A stretch of 31,464 bases of DNA, from positions 1-31,464 of the IMG/VR virus record IMGVR_UViG_3300044997_000599; one strand, given 5' to 3'. The position numbers were made by a program, and so were the translations under genes. Shown here one piece after another: positions 6,638 to 12,615 of the stretch (positions are counted from its first letter, which is position 1; every line of letters begins with the position of its first letter). The DNA comes from a virus. The notes below the pieces were generated by a model that saw only the letters and a list, made by a program, of their open reading frames with translations, was not told the origin of the DNA and ran no database searches.

Positions 6638-7542
6638 AAATTAAATGCTCGCGAGATAGGATGAGCATAGTTGTTTACTACATCATAACTTGAGCCTCTG
6701 ATAGGATTAATGTCGATGCCACCGCGGCGAGTATACAAGCATACTACTAGCAACTCTTCCGGGGTTAAAAGGTCATAAAGTCGCTTATAGATACATTCAC
6801 ATATCTCTTCGTGAAAGTGGTTTTCCTTACGCATACTAACAATATACTGCAGGAGCGACTCAGGTGTTACAGCTTTATACCCTTTGATATGGATATAGAC
6901 ATCGCCCCAATCCGGCTGGTTAGTTACTCTACAATTAGAACGTAGCGAATGTGAACACCAACGCTCGTAGTGGCCAATACTAGGAACAACCTCTAGGATA
7001 TTTGCGCTTTCATTATATCGATCAAACAACATCATTTCTACATTGCAGTAGCTTTCAAGTGAGATAAAATCGCCTATAATTGGTGCTATTTCATCAACGT
7101 GTCCAAATGCAATATTAGCAAACACGTTGCCGCCTACTGCATCACCTAAATCCTTTGCAATCCTGTCCTCAATTTTCCATAGATCGTCAACGGATTTAAT
7201 CAAACGTGCCATATTGAATGAGTTCAAATACAGCTTTACTGATTTTGACTCAACAATATTAGGTGTGTCGCTTGAATAAACAAACTTAAGCCACCCTGAA
7301 ATTGGAAACCCGTTCTTAAGTAAAGTTGAAAATTCATATGCATTCCATGCGTCATAACCTTCGAAGGGAAGATTACCCTCATTAAGGTCGTAAGCAGTTC
7401 GATTTAACTGGCGTGGAACTGAAACCAACAAAGAAGAATCTACATCGTCTGGTGTAACATACGGCTTGACTACAGTACCGTCACCGGCTTTACCTAAGTG
7501 AACCGATACTAGTTCATTAAGCGTCTTTTGATAATCGCTCAT
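6613..7542 (-). CDS. queF: NADPH-dependent preQ0 reductase QueF (bimodular)
   Basis: QueF reduces the nitrile of preQ0 to the aminomethyl group of preQ1 with two NADPH. This 309-residue protein is the long, bimodular form as in E. coli (282). The ESKSVKLYLNSFN signature begins at about residue 98; the catalytic Cys204 and Asp211 lie in SNCRVTNQPDWG; His244 and Glu245 lie in HFHEEIC; YTRRGGIDINP closes the second half. All key residues are kept. The ATG at 7542 matches the N-terminus of E. coli QueF and starts 8 bases after the kinase stop codon; an ATG six codons upstream lacks a ribosome site. QueF implies that the end product is a preQ1 derivative, not just preQ0. Confidence 0.96.
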   Translation of the reverse strand: MSDYQKTLNELVSVHLGKAGDGTVVKPYVTPDDVDSSLLVSVPRQLNRTAYDLNEGNLPFEGYDAWNAYEFSTLLKNGFPISGWLKFVYSSDTPNIVESKSVKLYLNSFNMARLIKSVDDLWKIEDRIAKDLGDAVGGNVFANIAFGHVDEIAPIIGDFISLESYCNVEMMLFDRYNESANILEVVPSIGHYERWCSHSLRSNCRVTNQPDWGDVYIHIKGYKAVTPESLLQYIVSMRKENHFHEEICECIYKRLYDLLTPEELLVVCLYTRRGGIDINPIRGSSYDVVNNYAHPISRAFNFCKKTMRQ

Positions 7543-7549
7543 AGGATTA

Positions 7550-8089
7550 CTACTCTTCATAATTAAAAATAATATTAACCACCTTTTCTACTCGTTCACG
7601 AACAGACCCGCTAATCTTAACTACGTTAACGTTTTCATCTACTATAACTGAATCAAAAAGATTTACGATTCTGTTTCTAAAGTGAACACCCACTGATCTA
7701 ACCCCGTCCTCTTCGAGCTCAAACTCTGGTGCAATATAAAACAGCACATCATACTTCTTTATTAGTTTGTTAAATACCTCTCTTGCATAGTTAAGAGTCT
7801 GACGTTTGATATTGCCTGTTTCGAGCAGATAGATTGAATAAACATAGCCATCCAATACAGTTCTATCTGTAAGCATTTTGCTGTTCATAAACCAGTTAAC
7901 AATATGTTGATTCATTATCAAAGTTTGAGTAATATCATTACCATCTTCGTTAATTGGCAGACCATAAGAAGCAACCGTCCTTGTTACTTCTGTACAAATA
8001 TTATATCTCTTAAACATATCTTCTGATCTCAACGCATTTAAAAGAGTAGTCTTACCTGTGCATTGCGCACCACTTATACCAATTCGCAT
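7550..8089 (-). CDS. P-loop nucleoside/nucleotide kinase-like ATPase
   Basis: A 179-residue P-loop NTPase with Walker A GAQCTGKTT (about residues 7-15), TEVTR near 33-37, and DRTVLDGYVYS (about 76-86), resembling the NadR kinase domain and the AAA_28 family of small-molecule kinases. The DRTxLDG box is where such kinases place the phosphate-acceptor base. It overlaps the formyltransferase gene by 16 bases and precedes queF by 7. Candidate substrates are a nucleoside or nucleotide of guanine or of a 7-deazaguanine; the family assignment is good and the substrate unknown. Confidence 0.75.
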   Translation of the reverse strand: MRIGISGAQCTGKTTLLNALRSEDMFKRYNICTEVTRTVASYGLPINEDGNDITQTLIMNQHIVNWFMNSKMLTDRTVLDGYVYSIYLLETGNIKRQTLNYAREVFNKLIKKYDVLFYIAPEFELEEDGVRSVGVHFRNRIVNLFDSVIVDENVNVVKISGSVRERVEKVVNIIFNYEE

Positions 8090-8622
8090 CCGAATTTTTC
8101 CTTAAAAAACAACAGCCATGAGTGTAGAGAAGTAAGCTTAAGAGTGTCATATACTTCTTCTTTAGTATTACACGAATTAAAAACGGCAAACTTTGTGATT
8201 ATTTCTCCGCTGTCAACTTCAGGCGCTACCTTATGTACTACACTACCTATATGCTTGTATAGAGCTAAATTCTTTGCAACTGCTTCTTGAGGATCTTTAC
8301 CCCTCAGCTCCGGATAATTTGTAATAAGGCCTGGATGCCCATTATATAACTCGAACTTTTTTACCACCGCTTGAGGAATGATTCTTAGATAACCATGGAG
8401 AGTAATAAAATAGTTACTGTCATCAAGCTGCATGAAATAATCCATCAGTTTATCATGCGAGTCTGCGATAATAGCGCATTCGTAAATATATGGATGCCAA
8501 GTTTCAGTGTCGGTATTATTAGTCAGAACTAAATCTGGCTTAAAACCAAGCCTTGTAGCAATAGCAGCAATCTCAGATCCTGTCTGAGAGAACATAGCAA
8601 TCCAGTATTTACGATTAACCAT
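8074..8622 (-). CDS. dpdN: Formyltransferase, candidate dPreQ1 formyltransferase (DpdN-like)
   Basis: This is the 10-formyltetrahydrofolate-dependent formyltransferase fold (PurN/Fmt type). The catalytic triad is visible as Asn94 and His96 in NGHPGLI and Asp137 in EVDSGEII. GSVVHKVAPEVDSG matches the conserved loop near the active site. Length is 182 residues, close to PurN and lacking the C-terminal domain of Met-tRNA formyltransferase. It lies between dpdA and queF, overlapping dpdA by 8 bases. Formylated preQ1 has been reported in phage DNA, with a formyltransferase named DpdN predicted for it, and this gene fits that role. GAR or sugar formylation are alternatives; the family is sure, the substrate inferred. 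Confidence 0.75.
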   Translation of the reverse strand: MVNRKYWIAMFSQTGSEIAAIATRLGFKPDLVLTNNTDTETWHPYIYECAIIADSHDKLMDYFMQLDDSNYFITLHGYLRIIPQAVVKKFELYNGHPGLITNYPELRGKDPQEAVAKNLALYKHIGSVVHKVAPEVDSGEIITKFAVFNSCNTKEEVYDTLKLTSLHSWLLFFKEKFGCELV

Positions 8623-9403
8623 TAACTATTGCTCTAAAACATTCAATATTATAAAAAATCTTACCGAGCTGATCTTCGTTTAAGTCGCTATTAACAAGGG
8701 TAAAGAGCTTTTCAGATGGTTTGTCTTCTAGACCCTTGGTACCATTATAGCGGATACCCTTCAAGCCAGTAACCACTGGGTTAGATGTATCAAGGGAATC
8801 AACCCATTTGTAGTCGCGGTACGATTCAAATTCTTGCGGGAGACCACATCCTAACAGATGATGAGGTTTATTTACATTAATTACTTGTGCAATGTTAAGC
8901 ATGTAATTAAGAAGAGCATCACGGCCGTACATATAGTGATGGTACTTAGTTGGAAGCTTACCATTAAGATCTTCGTCGATAAAAAATGAATAGTCAAACG
9001 AAATAGCAACCTTATCTACTAAAGGTTCAATCACTTGATAACACCAGACTATCTCTTCGATAGATTTACCTTGCACCACACCGATAGTTTTTCTTTCAGG
9101 GATATGCTGCCATGTCTTTATATTATTTACAGTTTTCTCAGCGTCTTCAAGAACATCAGGAATAATATAATAAGTAGGGCGAAGAAGAGTAATCCACTTA
9201 TAATATTCATCATTATTAAAGGCAGTCCCTAATTCAAAGACTGAATTGTCGAGAATAACTTCTCGACCTTTTTCCAGTGCACGCCTGAAGAAATTATAAT
9301 ACTTTTCGTTCTCTTCAAATAAGTGGACAAGAGCATAGTCGTAGTCAGTAACTTCCTGCACTTTATTTAAAATACTCAGAGGGGCTTCATGGGCTATTTT
9401 CAT
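8615..9403 (-). CDS. dpdA: DpdA-type DNA guanine transglycosylase (TGT fold)
   Basis: A 262-residue relative of tRNA-guanine transglycosylase. Marks of the TGT/DpdA fold, in order, are ILDNSVFELG with Asp52, IIPDVL (81-85), GVVQGKSIEE (from 108), HLLGCGLP (182-189) and SLDTSNP with Asp205. These match the TGT GxVQG and HLLGxG loops and two acidic catalytic positions. It lacks the usual zinc-binding C-terminal domain of tRNA TGTs and is smaller than Tgt (about 375), as expected for phage DpdA. It would exchange guanine in DNA for a 7-deazaguanine made by the neighbouring genes. It is the first gene after the only notable gap in the operon. Confidence 0.85.
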   Translation of the reverse strand: MKIAHEAPLSILNKVQEVTDYDYALVHLFEENEKYYNFFRRALEKGREVILDNSVFELGTAFNNDEYYKWITLLRPTYYIIPDVLEDAEKTVNNIKTWQHIPERKTIGVVQGKSIEEIVWCYQVIEPLVDKVAISFDYSFFIDEDLNGKLPTKYHHYMYGRDALLNYMLNIAQVINVNKPHHLLGCGLPQEFESYRDYKWVDSLDTSNPVVTGLKGIRYNGTKGLEDKPSEKLFTLVNSDLNEDQLGKIFYNIECFRAIVNG

Positions 9404-9427
9404 ACTTAATACACCTAATTCAATTTT

Positions 9428-9444
9428 ATTATAAAGTTTATAAT
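9428..9444 (-). promoter_or_regulatory. AT palindrome in the gap before dpdA, possible weak promoter
   Basis: The 56-base gap between folE and dpdA is the only one of its kind in the cassette apart from that before queE. It contains the perfect inverted repeat ATTATAAA-c-TTTATAAT. The minus strand offers a TATAAT -10 box here, but the -35 side (TTAAAT or TAAATT) is poor. It may be an internal promoter, a protein-binding site or nothing. Confidence 0.25.
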
Positions 9445-9459
9445 ACTATGAATTTAAGT

Positions 9460-10140
9460 TCAACGAGTTGTTAGTTCCTGAATCTGAATATTATCAAAGA
9501 ACTCTTTCTTTACATCAGCATTATTAAACTCGCCATACAATACTGTGGTTTGCGTAGTGCTGTCATGAGCATTTAAACCTCTATTTTGACAACACCCATG
9601 CTTTAACTTTAAGTATACTGCTACATTTTGACTTTCAGTTGCTTTTCGAATTTCCCGTGCAATATCGTTACAGAGTTCTTCTTGAAGAGTTCCTCTGCGC
9701 GCGCACCATTGAGCAATGCGAGTATACTTTGATAGTCCAATTACTTTATCTCCTGGGATAATACCGATATACCCAACACCCGTAACAGGCTGGTGATGAT
9801 GCGAACATATAGACTTAAGTTCACTTCTCACTACGAGCATACCATTATATGCACTTTCGCCCGTGTTAGGGAATGCAGCAGTGTCGGGTGCTGGATAATA
9901 TCTACCTGCCATTATCTCATGCACATACATTTTAGCTAGTCTTTTGGCTGTTCCTTTTGAGTTTGGATCGTTTTCTCTGTCAATAAGAAGAGCATCCAAG
10001 ACTGCTTCAAACGCCTCTGTAACCTCTTCAACAATAACTGTGCGATCTGCATCGTTGAGAATTGTGGAAATATTATCACCTGCCCAGTACCTCATTTTGT
10101 TATTAATAAGTATGTTACGCAAGACTTCCGTATATTTCAT
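9460..10140 (-). CDS. folE: GTP cyclohydrolase I FolE
   Basis: FolE opens GTP to dihydroneopterin triphosphate, the first step of both preQ0 and folate synthesis. The zinc and catalytic cluster CSHHH begins at about residue 112, followed by GYIGIIPGDKVIGLSKYTRI; the second zinc Cys is in KHGCCQNRG (about 183). Length with the ATG at 10140 is 226 residues, close to E. coli (222). That start lies one base after the queD stop; an ATG five codons upstream is also possible, and a TTG further up is unlikely. The phage thus starts the pathway from GTP itself and does not depend on host FolE. Confidence 0.95.
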   Translation of the reverse strand: MKYTEVLRNILINNKMRYWAGDNISTILNDADRTVIVEEVTEAFEAVLDALLIDRENDPNSKGTAKRLAKMYVHEIMAGRYYPAPDTAAFPNTGESAYNGMLVVRSELKSICSHHHQPVTGVGYIGIIPGDKVIGLSKYTRIAQWCARRGTLQEELCNDIAREIRKATESQNVAVYLKLKHGCCQNRGLNAHDSTTQTTVLYGEFNNADVKKEFFDNIQIQELTTR

Positions 10141-10141
10141 A

Positions 10142-10612
10142 TTATGTTCTTTCATAAATTGCTGAATTGCCAGCGTGTTCAAATACTTCCACTGACTTAA
10201 CGCGCACAGAGGGGTTCAACAATGTCCCCCTATCTCTCCATTCATCAAGAAGAAATGCAAGTTGGTTGTAAGCAAGCTCTGCAAATCTTTCACAGCCAAC
10301 AGACGGAACCACTCTTACGTCAGCGAGACCAAGTCTACCTAGATTGGCTAGAGATTCTAGTTCCGGATCATCCTCTGCAACAATAAGTGTGTGGTCAAAC
10401 ATATACTCTAGCCATTCTTTTAATTCTTTCAGGCCCCCGAAATCCATAACCCAATTACGCTCATCGAGGGCATCACATTCGAATACGGCTTTTACACCAA
10501 TAGAATAACCATGAAGAAGAGAGCAATGGCTATGGGTGCTTCTCCATTGTCTAAAGCAGCAGCTCAACCCTCTATCATTACCGTACGTTTTTGTACTATA
10601 AAACTTCCCCAT
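10142..10612 (-). CDS. queD: 6-carboxytetrahydropterin synthase QueD
   Basis: QueD converts dihydroneopterin triphosphate to 6-carboxytetrahydropterin. The catalytic Cys30 and zinc His34 lie in HSHCSLLHGYS, with another ligand His at 27 or 29; FDHT (72-75) and VGCERFAE supply the Asp-His and Glu of the active site. In E. coli QueD the third zinc ligand is the second His of LHGHS; here it is Tyr (LHGYS). I believe this variant recurs in a subfamily that shares the CFRQWR-type start, but I could not check. The ATG at 10612 overlaps the upstream stop as TGATG and has GGGAGG just before it, so I prefer it to upstream in-frame GTG and ATG codons. Confidence 0.93.
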   Translation of the reverse strand: MGKFYSTKTYGNDRGLSCCFRQWRSTHSHCSLLHGYSIGVKAVFECDALDERNWVMDFGGLKELKEWLEYMFDHTLIVAEDDPELESLANLGRLGLADVRVVPSVGCERFAELAYNQLAFLLDEWRDRGTLLNPSVRVKSVEVFEHAGNSAIYERT

Positions 10613-11046
10613 CATACCTCCCACCAGAACTCAAACCACTCAGATGTTCTTGATCGTTCAATCTCGAATGCATAGTATTCTGGTACAACTTCCTGTTCTT
10701 TATTCCAGATAAGAACTGCTACGTCCGTCTTACCATGAATATTCATAAATGAGCTAATAGTTTTACCTGAATCTAATATCTCATCTACAAGTAGAACTTT
10801 ATTACGAGGATTATCAAGAATATCCATAAGAGTAAGCGATGGCTTCTTTCTATCTGTAGCCCAGTTACTTGCTAGCATCGGCACATCAAGCTTATGACTT
10901 AGCACCGTGGCAGGGATTAGCCCGCCGCGAGTAAGTCCTATAATATAATTATATCTTACATTACGCTCTTTAATTTGATATAATATAATGTCGATAGCTT
11001 CTTTAAATCTATCAAACGTAATCGATGTTTTTTTTACGTTCCCCAT
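10612..11046 (-). CDS. Gpt-like purine phosphoribosyltransferase
   Basis: A type I phosphoribosyltransferase of 144 residues. The PRPP loop VLLVDEILDSGKT lies at 84-96 and the upstream YIIGLTRGGLIP (34-45) matches the flexible-loop region of xanthine-guanine phosphoribosyltransferase. The C-terminal WFEFWWE resembles the purine-contacting tryptophan segment of E. coli Gpt (152 residues). The ATG at 11046 with GGAG 7 bases before it is favoured over a TTG four codons upstream. It would join guanine, xanthine or hypoxanthine to PRPP. Since DpdA releases free guanine, a guanine-salvage role in this operon makes sense (inference). Confidence 0.85.
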   Translation of the reverse strand: MGNVKKTSITFDRFKEAIDIILYQIKERNVRYNYIIGLTRGGLIPATVLSHKLDVPMLASNWATDRKKPSLTLMDILDNPRNKVLLVDEILDSGKTISSFMNIHGKTDVAVLIWNKEQEVVPEYYAFEIERSRTSEWFEFWWEV

Positions 11047-11891
11047 GCATTTCTCCAAATATCAACTTGCAGACGCGGAGAGTATCTCCATCCTTTTTTC
11101 ATAGCATGCTCCGCTACTCTTTTGTTATTAAGGGTATAAACTTCATTTGTACCCCCGACTGGCATTAGATAAACTTCGCCACTAAAGCCCCCTTCTCTAA
11201 ATTCTTTTACTGCATGCTCCACGTCAGCAAAATCATCTTCTGTTGCAACTACAAACTTAAGATATGTATTTCCGATACTTTGATATTGATTTACAATATC
11301 AGGCTTAATAGCATCTTCCCATTTCTCCCCTGAACAAGGCAATTTGGATGAAACCGAGAAGGTTAGCCGGTCATAGTCTTTACCAAACCGAGTAAATTCT
11401 TCAAAAAGAAAACTTTCTAAATCTTCAGAAATAGGTTGTGTGCCGTTCGTTTCAAAGGTCAGATCAGCTAATTGATGCCAGAAATCTTTGTGTTTAAGAA
11501 GATCAGGGTAAGCACGTTGCCATCCAAGAAGTGGTTCGCCTCCTGTAATTACAAGATGCTCGGATTTCCATTTGTTTTCTGGAAGAAGTTCAAGAATCTT
11601 CTCAGCAATTTCATCAGTAGTTCGTATAGGACTAAGATGCTTAAAGCGAGGATCCCAACTAGCATAAGAGTCACATCCAGTATGAACAAGAGGAAGCTCT
11701 GCGTAGCTGTTGTACAGAGAAATTTGATTAGCGACATTGTCTCGCTCATTACTAAGTTGTCCTACGGGCATGCCAAAGCCAGCACATTGAAAATTACAAC
11801 CGAAAGTTCTTAAAAAAATAGAAGGAGCTCCGACATAGAGACCTTCCCCTTGCAAGCTATAAAATAGCTCGGATACTTTAATTTTTGACAT
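11034..11891 (-). CDS. queE: 7-carboxy-7-deazaguanine synthase QueE (radical SAM)
   Basis: QueE uses S-adenosylmethionine and a 4Fe-4S cluster to convert 6-carboxytetrahydropterin to 7-carboxy-7-deazaguanine. Residues 8-32 (LFYSLQGEG...FLRTFGC) are the family N-terminus. Cluster cysteines are Cys32 and Cys36, but the usual third Cys two residues later is missing; Cys73 in TGCDSYASW probably takes its place, after an insertion of about 34 residues. The SAM-binding ITGGEP motif is at about 115-120 and FETNGTQ follows. The start has AGGA about 6 bases before it. It precedes the phosphoribosyltransferase gene with overlap. Confidence 0.93.
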   Translation of the reverse strand: MSKIKVSELFYSLQGEGLYVGAPSIFLRTFGCNFQCAGFGMPVGQLSNERDNVANQISLYNSYAELPLVHTGCDSYASWDPRFKHLSPIRTTDEIAEKILELLPENKWKSEHLVITGGEPLLGWQRAYPDLLKHKDFWHQLADLTFETNGTQPISEDLESFLFEEFTRFGKDYDRLTFSVSSKLPCSGEKWEDAIKPDIVNQYQSIGNTYLKFVVATEDDFADVEHAVKEFREGGFSGEVYLMPVGGTNEVYTLNNKRVAEHAMKKGWRYSPRLQVDIWRNAWGT

Positions 11892-11939
11892 TTACATTCC
11901 TAGTTGTACGTGGAAGGGCACGATATAATACTTATCTCA

Positions 11940-12452
11940 TTAAACCTGCTTGGCACGCTTTATTTTACGTTCCAATACTTTTTTCTGATTTAAGCTTCTG
12001 GCCAGATGAATTGGATTAGCCCTCTTAGTATAGTCTACCCCATTTAAATGATCAAGCTCATGAAGAATACATCTTGCAGTCATTCCAATAAATTTCTCTG
12101 TATGATACTCACCAAACGCATCTTGAAATCTAACCTTAACTATTGATGGTCTTTTGATAGGCAGAAATAAATTCGGGTATGTAAGACAACCCTCTTCTAG
12201 TTTAATCTTATCAGTTGTAACATCCGCTATAACTGGATTAAAAAATGCTAAAGGATTTTCCGAATGAAGAACAAACACTCTGTACGGTAAGCCGCATTGA
12301 TTAGCAGAAAGTCCTATTCCCTTATAATGCAACATTGTTTCTATAAGATTATTAGCTAATTCTACTGGGTCGATAGGAGGGGCTTTAAAGTCAAATCTCT
12401 CTAATTTAGTAGAGAGAAGAGGATGAGAAGGCTTTACCAGTCCGTAACTCAT
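11940..12452 (-). CDS. def: Peptide deformylase
   Basis: Peptide deformylase removes the formyl group from N-terminal Met of new proteins. All three motifs are present: GIGLSANQ (45-52), EGCL with metal ligand Cys89, and HELDH (131-135) with two metal-binding His and the catalytic Glu. At 170 residues it is full length for bacterial Def. Phage-borne deformylases are known in marine myophages. It is the first gene after a strong promoter, 48 bases before queE. It probably serves phage protein maturation; a link to the formyltransferase downstream is only a thought. Confidence 0.95.
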   Translation of the reverse strand: MSYGLVKPSHPLLSTKLERFDFKAPPIDPVELANNLIETMLHYKGIGLSANQCGLPYRVFVLHSENPLAFFNPVIADVTTDKIKLEEGCLTYPNLFLPIKRPSIVKVRFQDAFGEYHTEKFIGMTARCILHELDHLNGVDYTKRANPIHLARSLNQKKVLERKIKRAKQV

Positions 12453-12485
12453 GCGGCTATCCTGCTAAAGAATGATAATTTATAT

Positions 12486-12514
12486 ATTATGATATATTTC
12501 ATAATAGGGGTCAA
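12486..12514 (-). promoter_or_regulatory. Sigma70-type promoter for the def-que-45 operon
   Basis: On the minus strand TTGACC (12514-12509) and CATAAT (12491-12486) are 17 bases apart, an almost ideal host-type promoter. Transcription would start near 12479, leaving a short leader with an AGGA site before def. The 163-base gap between 46 and def (12453-12615) holds this promoter; the rest shows only small AT-rich inverted repeats (such as GTTTC-N6-GAAAC) that are too weak to call as a terminator. Confidence 0.7.
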
Positions 12515-12615
12515 CTATATGATCTTAAACAAAGAAGTTTCTATAAAGAAACATTCGTCACTAATAAAGAATTAGCAACTTACAGATGCTACCTTGGAGA
12601 GACAATTTAAAGAAA

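Noticed and set aside
8074-12452. A functional pair of formyltransferase and deformylase on the same DNA base
   Set aside because: The deformylase has the standard motifs of the peptide enzyme and marine phages carry it without deazaguanine genes, so a base-directed role has no support.
12530-12600. Terminator after gene 46
   Set aside because: Only short AT-rich inverted repeats with no T-run were found.
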